DNA from: Prevotella sp. P5-108
GTDB taxonomy: Bacteria; Bacteroidota; Bacteroidia; Bacteroidales; Bacteroidaceae
Length of the DNA: 64,000 bases
NCBI RefSeq assembly: GCF_002251385.1
Contig: NZ_NPJJ01000018.1
Location: forward strand, 62,001 to 126,000
Reading direction: 5' to 3'
In this document: positions 8,935 through 17,304 of the stretch, one piece after another
Layout of the letters: each line of letters opens with the position of its first letter
How positions within the stretch are numbered: the first letter of the stretch is position 1
Notes under the pieces: generated by a model
Told to the model about the DNA's origin: nothing
The model's input: the letters and a program-made list of their open reading frames with translations, nothing else
The model's database searches: none
Made by a program: the position numbers and the translations under genes

Positions 8935-10786
8935 TTTGTTCAACTACCGCCGACGCCAGTCGTCAGTGGTACACATAGGTTCCATCGACATGGGAGGCGA
9001 CAACCCTATCCGCATCCAGTCGATGACCACCACCAACACCAATGACACCGCTTCCAGCGTAGCTCAGGCCGAGCGCATCATCGAGGCAGGCGGAGAGCTG
9101 GTGCGTCTTACCACACAAGGCTCGCGCGAAGCCGAGAACCTCAAGAACATCAATGCCGGCATACGCGCCGACGGCTACAAGACGCCGCTCGTGGCCGACA
9201 TCCACTTCAACCCGCATGTAGCCGACGTCGCCGCGCTCTATGCCGAGAAGGTGCGCATCAACCCCGGCAACTACGTCGACCCGGCCCGCAAGTTTGTGCA
9301 TCAGGAGTACACCGACGAGGAGTACGCCCAGGAGCTGCAGAAGATAGAAGACCGCTTCGTGCCCTTCCTCAACATCTGCCGGGAGCACCACACAGCCATA
9401 CGCATCGGCGTCAACCACGGTTCGTTGAGCGACCGCATACGCAACCGCTACGGCGACACGCCCGAGGGTATCGTCGAGAGTTGTATGGAGTTCTTGCGCA
9501 TCTGCAAGAGGGAGCACTTCGACGACGTGGTCATCTCCATCAAGGCGTCCAACACCGTGGTGATGGTCCAGTCTGTGCGACTGCTCGTGGCACAGCTCGA
9601 CCGCGAAGACATGCACTACCCTCTCCACCTCGGAGTGACCGAGGCGGGTGAGGGCGAGGACGGCCGCATCAAGAGTGCCGTGGGCATCGGAGCCCTCCTT
9701 GCCGACGGCATCGGCGACACCATCCGCGTGTCGCTCTCCGAGGAGCCCGAGGCTGAGATACCCGTGGCCCGAGAGCTGGTCGACCACTTCACCGCCCGCG
9801 CCGGCCACCGCCTCATCCCCGCTGCCGAGGCTCCTGGCTTCGACTGGCTCCACCCGTCGCGCCGCACCACCGTGGCTGCTGCCAATGTCGGCGCCGCCCA
9901 TGTGCCCGTGGTCATCACCAGCGTGGTGCCCCAGTCTGCCGACGCCGACCAGCGCCCCGACTACATCTACATCGGCAGCACCATGCCCGGGCAGGTAGAC
10001 CCCGAGCAGATGTACATCGCCGACTTCAACGCCCTGCCCGCCCTGCGCGAGGCAGGTCTGGAGCGCGTCTGCCCCATATACCCCACCCAGGCCATGCCCT
10101 TCATCGGCATGGACACGAGCCGGGTCAAGTTTCTCGTGCTCCAGTATGGCACCCCCGCCGACGAGTATATCGCCTGCCTCAAGGCCCATCCCGAGGTGGT
10201 CGTCGTGGCTATGACCCACCATGCCAACCCCACCGGCGACCAGCGTGCGCTGGTGCATGAGATGATGGCCGCCGGAGTCACCAATCCTGTAGTCTTCGCC
10301 CAGATGTACCACACCGACGACAAGGCTGCCTTCCAGCTCGCCGCCGCTGCCGACATGGGCGCGCTCATGATTGACGGACTCACCGACGGACTCTGGCTCA
10401 TGAACGAGGGCTCCATCGCCGCCGACGACATTGCCGCCACCGCCTTTGCCATACTCCAGGCTGCGCGTCTGCGCGTCAGCAAGACCGAGTATATCTCCTG
10501 CCCGGGCTGCGGGCGCACCCTCTACGACCTGCGCGCCACCATAGCCCGCATCAAGGAGGCCACCCGCGACATGAAGGGGCTCAAGATTGGCATCATGGGC
10601 TGCATCGTCAACGGACCCGGAGAGATGGCCGATGCCGACTACGGATATGTAGGAGCCGGCGTCAACCGCGTGTCGCTCTACCGACGCCAGGAGTGTGTCG
10701 AGAAAAACATACCCGAGGAGCAGGCTGTCGACCATCTGCTCGCTCTCATTCGCAAAGACCAACTTAACAACCAAAATCAAGAATAG
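8915..10786 (+). CDS. ispG: 4-hydroxy-3-methylbut-2-en-1-yl diphosphate synthase (long form)
   Basis: 623 residues, longer than the about 370 of E. coli IspG because it carries the central insert domain found in plant and Bacteroidota enzymes. The N-terminal TIM barrel opens with NPIRIQSMTTTNTNDT. The C-terminal iron-sulfur domain has the cysteines CPGC (Cys529, Cys532) and GCIVNGPGE (Cys563) that hold a [4Fe-4S] cluster. It converts MEcPP to HMBPP in the methylerythritol phosphate route of isoprenoid synthesis. The start lies inside the end of purE, in another frame. Another MEP-pathway-like gene, the DXS-like enzyme, lies 3.7 kb away. Confidence 0.96.
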   Translation: MSTSATDLFNYRRRQSSVVHIGSIDMGGDNPIRIQSMTTTNTNDTASSVAQAERIIEAGGELVRLTTQGSREAENLKNINAGIRADGYKTPLVADIHFNPHVADVAALYAEKVRINPGNYVDPARKFVHQEYTDEEYAQELQKIEDRFVPFLNICREHHTAIRIGVNHGSLSDRIRNRYGDTPEGIVESCMEFLRICKREHFDDVVISIKASNTVVMVQSVRLLVAQLDREDMHYPLHLGVTEAGEGEDGRIKSAVGIGALLADGIGDTIRVSLSEEPEAEIPVARELVDHFTARAGHRLIPAAEAPGFDWLHPSRRTTVAAANVGAAHVPVVITSVVPQSADADQRPDYIYIGSTMPGQVDPEQMYIADFNALPALREAGLERVCPIYPTQAMPFIGMDTSRVKFLVLQYGTPADEYIACLKAHPEVVVVAMTHHANPTGDQRALVHEMMAAGVTNPVVFAQMYHTDDKAAFQLAAAADMGALMIDGLTDGLWLMNEGSIAADDIAATAFAILQAARLRVSKTEYISCPGCGRTLYDLRATIARIKEATRDMKGLKIGIMGCIVNGPGEMADADYGYVGAGVNRVSLYRRQECVEKNIPEEQAVDHLLALIRKDQLNNQNQE

Positions 10787-10787
10787 C

Positions 10788-11597
10788 ATGAAACGTCTGA
10801 TCTGGGCCATCCTTCTGTTGATGGCCGTAGTCTCTGCCGACGCAGCCCGAGTGATCAAGGTGCTCGCCATCGGCAACAGCTTCTCCGAGGACGCCATTGA
10901 GCAGTACCTCTACGAGTTGGCTGCCGCCCAAGGCGACAGTCTGGTCATCGGCAACGCCTATATCGGCGGCTGCTCGATAGACCGCCACTGGAGCAACGCA
11001 CAGACCGGAAAGCCCGAGTATCGTTACCGCAAGATTGTCGGAGGCAAGACCGTGACACGCCACCACGTGGCGCTCGACGACATCATCGCCGACGAACAGT
11101 GGGACATCATCTCGCTCCAGCAGGCCAGCCACTTCTCGGGGCTGCCCTACACCTACGCCAATCTGCAGCGGCTCAAGGACCACGTGCTCGCCATCTGCCC
11201 CAACAAGCAGGTCGAGATAGTATGGCACATGACCTGGGCCTACGCCAAAGACAGCCACCACCACGCATTCCGGTTCTACCGCAACGACCAGCAGTTGATG
11301 TACAACAACATCTGCCTTACCATGGCCGACCAGCTGCCTCGCGTGGGCATAAGCCGCATCATCCCTGTGGGCATGTCGGTGCAGAAGGCGCGCGGCAAGA
11401 TGGGCGATGTGCTCTGCCGCGACGGCTTCCACCTCAACAAGGCTTATGGACGCTACACCGCAGCCTGCACCTGGTGCGAATTTCTTACCGGCCGCAAGGT
11501 GGTAGGCAACTCTTATCATCCTGAGAGCGTCGATGCCCAGACGGCTCTGCTCTGCCAGAAGATGGCTCATCAGGCTATGCGCGACATCAAGCGCTGA
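10788..11597 (+). CDS. DUF4886 domain protein (SGNH-hydrolase-like), exported
   Basis: 269 residues with signal peptide MKRLIWAILLLMAVVSADA. The mature protein begins with VLAIGNSFSEDAIEQYLYEL, the block I-like GNSF motif of the DUF4886 family, which resembles SGNH hydrolases, and ends with a RDGFHLN segment that may supply the catalytic Asp and His. It may be an esterase acting on acylated glycans; substrate unknown. It starts one base after the ispG stop, so it is probably in the same operon. Confidence 0.82.
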   Translation: MKRLIWAILLLMAVVSADAARVIKVLAIGNSFSEDAIEQYLYELAAAQGDSLVIGNAYIGGCSIDRHWSNAQTGKPEYRYRKIVGGKTVTRHHVALDDIIADEQWDIISLQQASHFSGLPYTYANLQRLKDHVLAICPNKQVEIVWHMTWAYAKDSHHHAFRFYRNDQQLMYNNICLTMADQLPRVGISRIIPVGMSVQKARGKMGDVLCRDGFHLNKAYGRYTAACTWCEFLTGRKVVGNSYHPESVDAQTALLCQKMAHQAMRDIKR

Positions 11598-11797
11598 TAC
11601 CGACCATTTTACCTTTGGTTCCATAGGTGGAGACAGTGTCCCTGACAGCAGGGCCTGTTTCCACCGCTTTTTTATCCGCCACAGCCACCGCCGCGCCTGC
11701 CTTCCCTACCGCTGCAGAAAGAAACCCACACCTTATTATAATATATAGCCTCATCCGGCGTTATTATAGAAAGACAACATTTAGGATCATAACCCGT

Positions 11798-13087
11798 ATG
11801 ATGCAGCATCGCTCTCTGGTCCTCCGTCTGAGGACTCTTGTTGTACTCGTGGCACTCATGGCAGCCGCCCAAGCCTCTGCCCAGACCGTCCCCGACACCC
11901 TCGCCGCCACCCCGGCTCTTACCCTCACTGCCCCCGACTCCACCGCGCAGCCCATGCCACGCATAGACCGCCTCACCTCGACCCGACTCTACCAGATGAC
12001 CTACATCGGAGTGCCCCTCGTGGCAGCCGGACTGCTGGTCAAGGGCCAGGATGCCCACTTCCGCGGACTGCGCCATGACTATCTGCCCGAGTATCGCAAC
12101 CATGTAGACGACGGCATGCAGTTTCTGCCGGGTCTGGTGATGATAGGCCTCAAGACCGCCGGCGTAGAGAGCCGCAGTTCGTGGGGCCGCATGATAGCGT
12201 CGGGCGCACTCTCGGCGGTCATCATGGGCAGCGTGGTCGAGAGCATCAAACTCACGTCCAAGGTAGAGCGCCCCGACGGCAGCGACAACCACTCCTTCCC
12301 CTCGGGCCACACCGCCACAGCCTTCATGACCGCAACCATGCTCAGCAAGGAGTACGGCCATCTGAGCCCGTGGGTGGGCATCGGAGCCTACTCGGTGGCT
12401 ACCACCACCGGACTCATGCGCGTGGTCAACAACAAGCACTGGCTGAGCGACGTCCTCACTGGCGCAGGCATCGGCATCATCTCTACCGAACTGGGCTACT
12501 GGGTGGCCGACCGCCTCTTCCGCGACCACGGCATCACCCACCACTCCACAGCCTATACCCTCGACATGATGCGACGCCCATCGTTCCTCGGCATCTACGT
12601 GGGCATGAACATACCGCTGAGCAAGTACGACATCGACGAGCAGCACGAGTTCCGCACCTCGGCAGGCTCGACCGCAGGCGTCGAGGGTGCCTACTTCTTC
12701 ACACCCTATGTGGGCGTGGGCGGACGCGTCACCGTGACCAACACCCAGATTATCACCGACGGCAACGTGGCAGAAGACCACACCTTCGATGCCGTCTCGG
12801 GCTATGCCGGAGCCTACTTCTCGCTGCCCCTCACCCCGCGCTGGCAGATAGGCACCAAGGCGCTGGCGGGCTATGTACACTACCCGCGGCTCAGACTCAA
12901 GAGCATGAACATAGGCACCCGCGACAGCGCCACCTTCGGAACCGGCGTCTCAGCCACCTACCGCGCCACCGACCATTACAACGCCCGTTTCTTCGTCGAC
13001 TACAACCTGCTGCCCTCCCACAGCCGCGGTTCGCGCGAGTGGATGAGCACCCTGGCAGCCGGACTGTCGTTTGCCGTAGCGCTCTGA
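11798..13087 (+). CDS. PAP2-family phosphatase with C-terminal barrel-like domain
   Basis: About 429 residues with an N-terminal signal-like segment ending AAAQASAQ. The middle is a PAP2 phosphatase: SKVERPDG (motif 1), FPSGHTATAF (motif 2) and MRVVNNKHWLSDVLTG (motif 3, with the catalytic His). Such enzymes remove phosphate from membrane lipids such as undecaprenyl diphosphate or phosphatidate. The C-terminal 150 residues (from about YVGMNIPLSKY) alternate polar and hydrophobic residues and end as a beta-barrel-like strand, suggesting an outer-membrane-associated tail. Two ATGs (11798 and 11801) are adjacent; a longer upstream frame is unlikely. A 21-nt tandem repeat begins soon after the stop. 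Confidence 0.8.
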   Translation: MMQHRSLVLRLRTLVVLVALMAAAQASAQTVPDTLAATPALTLTAPDSTAQPMPRIDRLTSTRLYQMTYIGVPLVAAGLLVKGQDAHFRGLRHDYLPEYRNHVDDGMQFLPGLVMIGLKTAGVESRSSWGRMIASGALSAVIMGSVVESIKLTSKVERPDGSDNHSFPSGHTATAFMTATMLSKEYGHLSPWVGIGAYSVATTTGLMRVVNNKHWLSDVLTGAGIGIISTELGYWVADRLFRDHGITHHSTAYTLDMMRRPSFLGIYVGMNIPLSKYDIDEQHEFRTSAGSTAGVEGAYFFTPYVGVGGRVTVTNTQIITDGNVAEDHTFDAVSGYAGAYFSLPLTPRWQIGTKALAGYVHYPRLRLKSMNIGTRDSATFGTGVSATYRATDHYNARFFVDYNLLPSHSRGSREWMSTLAAGLSFAVAL

Positions 13088-13104
13088 CCACCGTCACCAC
13101 AGCC

Positions 13105-13209
13105 ACAACGCCCTGTGCGACAACCCACGCGCCCTGCACGACAGCCCCAACGCCCTGCGCGACAGCCCCGGTACCCGTCGCCACAGCCCCAACGCCCGTC
13201 GCGACGCCA
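13105..13209. repeat. 21-nt tandem repeat, five units, after a stop codon
   Basis: Five diverged units of exactly 21 bases begin 18 bases after the TGA at 13085-13087. They share a core like ACGCCCTGCGCGACAGCC (13105-13125, 13126-13146, 13147-13167, 13168-13188, 13189-13209). The rest of the gap to 13373 (13210-13373) holds a T-rich stretch and no recognised gene. Confidence 0.75.
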
Positions 13210-13373
13210 CCAGCCCCATCCCCTGCACCGGCAACCGATGGGGCAAAAATTATTCGCAACTTTTTGCCCAAAGACGAGGGCAGTATCGTTTTTTCTTCTT
13301 ATTTTTGCAAAAGAAGCCGATATGTTTTGTCTGCTCGGCACTATTAACCCTAAAGAAGAAAGGAAACTGCCCT

Positions 13374-13730
13374 ATGATGAACCAACTTATAGACAGACTG
13401 CATGCCGACCACCTGTCGCTTGTCATCCTTCATGAGGGTCGCGTGGCGACCTATGAGGGTCACGGCGTGCGCACACTGTATCACATCCTTGACAATGAGC
13501 CCGAGCTGCTGCTCGACGCCAAAGTGGCAGTAGCCGCTGCCGGACACACCGCCGCCCAAGCCATGAAGGAGGGCGGAGTGGTAGAGGTCTATGCCGACTA
13601 CATCAGCGAGCAGGCTTACGACACGCTCCACGCCGCCGGCATCAAGGTCACGGCGGTACACAAGGTGAGCCACCACGACTTTCTCAAGATATGGGAGCGT
13701 ATGGGCGAGACGCTCGACGACAATCGCTGA
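13374..13730 (+). CDS. DUF1893 (TM1506-like) protein
   Basis: 118 residues, cytoplasmic. It resembles the DUF1893 family, whose Thermotoga member TM1506 has a cytidine-deaminase-like fold. Visible blocks are LSLVILHEGRVATYEGHGVR, DAKVAVAAAGHTAAQAM and VHKVSHHDFLKIWE. Function is unknown; family members lack the full zinc site of true deaminases. Two ATGs (13374, 13377) are adjacent; the frame remains open upstream but without a plausible start. A 21-nt repeat array and a 22-bp palindrome array follow. Confidence 0.75.
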   Translation: MMNQLIDRLHADHLSLVILHEGRVATYEGHGVRTLYHILDNEPELLLDAKVAVAAAGHTAAQAMKEGGVVEVYADYISEQAYDTLHAAGIKVTAVHKVSHHDFLKIWERMGETLDDNR

Positions 13731-13769
13731 CCCGCCGCCACCACCCCCGCGCAGCCCGCAGCCACCCCC

Positions 13770-13895
13770 GCAAGTCTGCTGACCATCTCTGCAAGTCTGC
13801 TGACCACCTCTGCAAGTCTGCTGACCACCTCTGGCGAGCTGCTGATGACCCCTGTAAAGCTGCTGATGACCCCTGTAAAGCTGCTGATGACCTCT
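13770..13895. repeat. 21-nt tandem repeat, six units
   Basis: Six consecutive 21-base units: three of the type GCAAGTCTGCTGACCACCTCT (13770-13832) and three of the type GTAAAGCTGCTGATGACCCCT (13833-13895; the first begins GGCGAG). The two types are related to each other. The array starts 40 bases after a stop codon and ends three bases before the palindrome array at 13899. Confidence 0.9.
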
Positions 13896-13898
13896 GCC

Positions 13899-13986
13899 GG
13901 TTCGTATCATAAGTCACGAGCCTACGTACCTTACGGCACGAGCCCGCGTATCATAAGTCACGAGCCCACGTATCTTCCGTTACGAG
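13899..13986 (+). repeat. Dispersed palindrome array, copy A (4 x 22 bp)
   Basis: Four contiguous 22-bp units at 13899-13920, 13921-13942, 13943-13964 and 13965-13986. Each has the palindromic frame CGTNNCNNNNGNNACG at unit positions 5-20; a typical unit core is CGTATCATAAGTCACGAG. Three more copies are in the window (30903, 46107, 60420). Flanks: a 21-nt tandem repeat on the left, then about 190 bases (13987-14176) with nothing recognised before the tRNA-Gln promoter. Confidence 0.95.
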
Positions 13987-14176
13987 CCAGCCAAGTGACC
14001 CAGCGCGACCGCCAAGGGGGTCTCCAACCGGCTGCGGTTCATCGCCTTGGACAGGCGAGTGGTCACCCTGCCCGCCGCTGCCCATTCGGCGTCTCCCGGC
14101 CTCACCGTTGCAAGCAGCGGAGACACTGCCCACGGTGGGCAAAATGTAAGGAAAAATTAAAAAAACAGCCTCAAAA

Positions 14177-14208
14177 TTTGGCTATTGCCAATTAATTTGG
14201 TAATTTTG
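14177..14208 (+). promoter_or_regulatory. Promoter of tRNA-Gln
   Basis: TTTG at 14177-14180, 20-base spacer, TAATTTTG at 14201-14208; the tRNA begins 11 bases downstream. Confidence 0.8.
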
Positions 14209-14218
14209 CATCCCAGAT

Positions 14219-14289
14219 TGTTCTATGGTGTAATGGTAGCACAACAGGTTTTGGTTCTGTTTGTGGTGGTTCGAATCCGCCTAGAACAA
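14219..14289 (+). tRNA. tRNA-Gln (anticodon TTG)
   Basis: A 71-base cloverleaf: acceptor TGTTCTA pairs with TAGAACA, the D arm contains AATGGTAGC, the anticodon loop TTTTGGT carries TTG, and the T arm contains GGTTCGAATCC. The 3' CCA is not encoded. It has its own promoter, and a hairpin follows 8 bases after the end. Confidence 0.96.
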
Positions 14290-14296
14290 CTTGCAT

Positions 14297-14329
14297 GAAG
14301 CGTCGGATATCGTGAGATTCCGACGCTTC
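14297..14329 (+). terminator. Hairpin after tRNA-Gln
   Basis: A ten-base stem GAAGCGTCGG / CCGACGCTTC with a 13-base loop directly follows the tRNA. No strong T-run follows, so it may be a terminator or a processing signal. Confidence 0.55.
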
Positions 14330-14419
14330 TGCCATTATAGACAGCGACGCCGCGCTACAAAGCGGAATTATGGTAATTTTCTCTGATTTCAGGGTATGAC
14401 CTTCTGTGCCTATAGTGCG

Positions 14420-14427
14420 TAACTTTG
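14420..14427 (+). promoter_or_regulatory. -7 box upstream of the DXS-like gene
   Basis: TAACTTTG 33 bases before the start codon matches TAnnTTTG. No good TTTG box is found at the expected upstream distance. Confidence 0.55.
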
Positions 14428-14459
14428 CACCGTAGACCATCAACACGTTTTTTACAATT

Positions 14460-16220
14460 ATGTACATAGAGAAGATAAAGTCGCCAGCCGACTTGAAACA
14501 GCTGGACCTGGAGGCCCTCAAGACCGTAGCCTCGGAAACCCGCGAAGCAGTATTGAACCGTGTGAGCAAGCACGGCGGACACATAGGCCCCAACCTCGGA
14601 TTTGTCGAGGCCACCGTGGCGCTGCACTACGTGTTTGACGCACCCGCAGACAAGTTTGTCTTCGACGTGAGCCACCAGTGCTATCCCCACAAGGTGCTCA
14701 CGGGCCGTGCCGCCGGATTCCTGGGCGACCTCGACGACATGAACGCCATCAGCGGCTACTCCTCGCCCACCGAGTGCCCCGAGTACGACAACTTCGAGGT
14801 GGGCCACACCTCTACATCCATCAGTCTGGCCACCGGACTGCAGAAGGCGCGCGACATACGTGGCTCCCACGAAAACATCATAGCCATCATCGGCGACGGG
14901 TCGCTCTCGGGCGGCGAAGCCTTTGAAGGCCTCGACGAAGCCTCCGAACTCGGCACCGGCATCATCATCGTGGTCAACGACAACGAGATGTCGATAGCCG
15001 AAAACCATGGTGGTATCTACAAGAACCTGCGTGCCCTGCGCGAGAGCCACGGCGAGTGCCAGCACAACTGGTTCAAGGCATGGGGCTTCGACTATCACTA
15101 TCTGGAGGAAGGCAATGACGTGGAGCAGCTCATCAAGGTCTTTACCAGCGTCAAGGACACCGACCGCCCCACCGTGGTACACATACACACCGAGAAGGGT
15201 CACGGCTTCGCCCCCGCCGTCGAGAACAAGGAGGCATGGCACTGGGGCGCTCCCTTCAACCGTGAAGACGGAAGCCGGCCGGCTGCTCCCGCCGTGGAAA
15301 CCTATGAAGCGCTCTTCAGCGACTGGATGCTGCGCGAGATGAAACGCGACAGCACGCTCATCGCCGTGACTGCGGGCACCCCGGCAGCAGGAGGCTTCAC
15401 GCCCGAGAAGCGCCGCGAGGCCGGCAAGCAGCACATAGACATGGGCATAGCCGAAGAACAGGCTGCAGCGATGATTTCGGGCATGGCTAAGGGCGGTCTG
15501 CATCCCGTGTGGACGGTCTACAGCACCTTTATCCAGCGTACCTACGACCAGATAGCCCAAGACCTCTGCATCAACGCCAACCCCGCCGTCATCAATGTGA
15601 TGGGCGGCGGCATAAGGTCGATGAACGACATCACCCACATCTGCCTCTTCGACATCCCGATGCTCTGCAGCATACCGGGGCTCATCTATCTCGCTCCCAC
15701 CACCTGCGAGGAATACTTTGCCATGCTCGCCTGGGCCATCCGTCAGGACCGCAAGCCCATCGCCCTGCGTGTGCCCACAGGTGGAGTGGTGCATAGCGAC
15801 GCTCCGGTCGATGAAGACTATGGCTACAGGGCATCGTACCGCGTGGCACATCGCGGCTCGACGGTGGCCATCATAGCCGCGGGCTCGTTCTACCAGAAGG
15901 GCGAGGCGGTGAGAGCGCTGCTGGCAGAGCAGGGCATCGACGCCACACTCGTCAACCCGCGCTACCTGAACGAGGTAGACGCCGAGACGCTCGACAGCCT
16001 GAAACCCGACCACCGGTTGGTGGTCACCCTCGAAGACGGATGCCGTGACGGCGGTTTCGGAGAGCGCATCGCCGCATACTACGGCACCTCAGACATGAAG
16101 GTGATGGTGGGCGGTGTAAAGAAAGGGCTCTACGACCGCTACGATGCGCAACAGCTCATGGCCGACAACCGTCTGCTCGACACGCAGATAGTGGAAGACA
16201 TCGTCAGAGTGATAGGATAA
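14460..16220 (+). CDS. DXS-like thiamine diphosphate enzyme (transketolase family)
   Basis: 586 residues, built like 1-deoxy-D-xylulose-5-phosphate synthase: HGGHIGPNLG, the thiamine diphosphate motif GDGSLSGG (Gly145-Asp146) to VVNDNEMS, the pyrimidine-binding domain with MGIAEEQ (Glu332), YSTFIQRTYDQ, and a C-terminal transketolase domain. It is shorter than typical DXS (about 620) and lacks an insert after NDNEMS. Aligned from memory to E. coli DXS, Glu370, Tyr392, Arg398 and His431 are kept, but Arg420 becomes Gly (382), Asp427 becomes Asn (389) and Arg478 becomes Thr (440). These bind the glyceraldehyde-phosphate end, so the substrate may differ. The coupled downstream AraC regulator suggests inducible, catabolic use. 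Many databases would simply call it dxs. Confidence 0.75.
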   Translation: MYIEKIKSPADLKQLDLEALKTVASETREAVLNRVSKHGGHIGPNLGFVEATVALHYVFDAPADKFVFDVSHQCYPHKVLTGRAAGFLGDLDDMNAISGYSSPTECPEYDNFEVGHTSTSISLATGLQKARDIRGSHENIIAIIGDGSLSGGEAFEGLDEASELGTGIIIVVNDNEMSIAENHGGIYKNLRALRESHGECQHNWFKAWGFDYHYLEEGNDVEQLIKVFTSVKDTDRPTVVHIHTEKGHGFAPAVENKEAWHWGAPFNREDGSRPAAPAVETYEALFSDWMLREMKRDSTLIAVTAGTPAAGGFTPEKRREAGKQHIDMGIAEEQAAAMISGMAKGGLHPVWTVYSTFIQRTYDQIAQDLCINANPAVINVMGGGIRSMNDITHICLFDIPMLCSIPGLIYLAPTTCEEYFAMLAWAIRQDRKPIALRVPTGGVVHSDAPVDEDYGYRASYRVAHRGSTVAIIAAGSFYQKGEAVRALLAEQGIDATLVNPRYLNEVDAETLDSLKPDHRLVVTLEDGCRDGGFGERIAAYYGTSDMKVMVGGVKKGLYDRYDAQQLMADNRLLDTQIVEDIVRVIG

Positions 16221-17110
16221 TGGAAGAGATAAGGTTCAGTACGGTTCAGGAGTTCAACGACCACTACGGCGTGCCGACTCTGCATCCGCTGGTGACGGTG
16301 GTGAGATTTAACCGCGAGGCGAAACTCGAAGAGCACATGTGTCACTACGGTCTCTACGCGCTCTTCCTGAAGGAGAACAAGGGCTGCCGGCTGTCCTACG
16401 GCCGTACGGAGTACGACTTCGACGAAATGACGGTGACCAGTTTTGCCCCCGGCCAGTCTATCCATGTGGAGCCCAACCCCGAGGTGCCCGTGCCCAAGTG
16501 GACAGCGTTGCTCTTCCACCCCGACCTGCTCAACCGCACTCAGCTCGGCAAGAATATCGGGCGCTACGAGTTCTTCGACTACACCAGCAACGAAGCCCTG
16601 CATCTCTCGTGTGGTGAAATAGAAATCTACAGGGGTGTCCTCGCGATGATACAGCACGAACTGGAGCGTGGCATCGACAAGCACTCGCGCGAACTGATAG
16701 TGAGCAATATCGAACTGCTGCTCAACTACTGTCTGCGCTTCTACGACCGCCAGTTTATCACCCGCGAGGAAATCAACCATACCGTGGTGAAGAAGTTCAC
16801 CGACCTGCTGGACCGCTATATAGCCGACAAGGCACGACGGGAGGGGCTGCCCTCTGTGGCATACTTCGCCGACAAGTGCTGCTACTCGACCAAATACTTC
16901 GGCGAACTGGTCAAGACCGAGACCGGACGCACTGCCCGCGACTTCATCAACGACCGGCTGCTGCGTGCCGCCAAACAACTGCTCGCCGACGAGGAACTCA
17001 GCATCAGCCAGGTGAGCCAGGAACTGGGCTTTGAGTACCCCCAGCACTTCGTGAGGTTCTTCAAGTCGCAGACGGGCAAGACTCCGTCGGAATACCGACG
17101 GTCGGCATAA
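16220..17110 (+). CDS. AraC-family transcriptional regulator
   Basis: 296 residues. The N-terminal half (to about 180) is a cupin-type sensing domain; the C-terminal 100 residues hold the paired helix-turn-helix of AraC/XylS proteins with LSISQVSQELGFEYPQHFVR and FFKSQTGKTPSEYR. The start codon shares one base with the stop of the DXS-like gene, so the two are a coupled pair and the regulator probably controls that enzyme or its neighbours. Repeated GTAACC motifs lie in the gap downstream, before the cupin gene. Confidence 0.9.
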   Translation: MEEIRFSTVQEFNDHYGVPTLHPLVTVVRFNREAKLEEHMCHYGLYALFLKENKGCRLSYGRTEYDFDEMTVTSFAPGQSIHVEPNPEVPVPKWTALLFHPDLLNRTQLGKNIGRYEFFDYTSNEALHLSCGEIEIYRGVLAMIQHELERGIDKHSRELIVSNIELLLNYCLRFYDRQFITREEINHTVVKKFTDLLDRYIADKARREGLPSVAYFADKCCYSTKYFGELVKTETGRTARDFINDRLLRAAKQLLADEELSISQVSQELGFEYPQHFVRFFKSQTGKTPSEYRRSA

Positions 17111-17162
17111 GCGCAGAGGACAACAGCCGGGCGACGGGTTAAACTATGTTAACGCCATCGAC

Positions 17163-17202
17163 GTAACCGGCTCATACAGCCATTGGTAACCTTGGCGTAA
17201 CC
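17163..17202 (+). promoter_or_regulatory. Possible operator: three GTAACC repeats
   Basis: GTAACC occurs at 17163-17168, 17186-17191 and 17197-17202, spaced 23 and 11 bases, i.e. near whole helical turns. A promoter box lies 45 bases downstream. The site is between an AraC regulator gene and a cupin/HxlR pair; a regulator-binding role is inferred. Confidence 0.35.
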
Positions 17203-17223
17203 AGCCCACCTGGAGGTGCCTAC

Positions 17224-17254
17224 TTGCATGACAACGAGACTGTTAGTAACTTTG
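17224..17254 (+). promoter_or_regulatory. Promoter of the cupin-hxlR pair
   Basis: TTGC at 17224-17227, a 19-base spacer, and TAACTTTG at 17247-17254; 50-base leader to the cupin start. Confidence 0.6.
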
Positions 17255-17304
17255 CAGCATCAAAGATACAATAACAGTAATCATTCATCAAAACAAGTAG
17301 AATT

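Noticed and set aside
8963-10897. A 644-codon open frame antisense to ispG
   Set aside because: ispG has full family motifs and cluster cysteines; the antisense frame has a low-complexity Gly/Val/His-rich translation.
13684-13917. A minus-strand frame encoding a repeated seven-residue motif over the 21-nt array
   Set aside because: The repeat is a direct result of the 21-nt period; there is no start context, and the frame runs into the palindrome array and antisense to the DUF1893 gene.
13770-13986. CRISPR array
   Set aside because: The repeats are directly adjacent without unique spacers, and no cas genes are present.
13899-13986. parS centromere sites
   Set aside because: The unit contains CACG and CGTG pieces but does not match the parS consensus TGTTTCACGTGAAACA, and it is tandemly repeated at several distant places.
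13899-13986. Plasmid-type replication iterons
   Set aside because: A 22-bp period is iteron-like, but there are only four units per site, four separate sites, and no Rep gene or AT-rich melting region.
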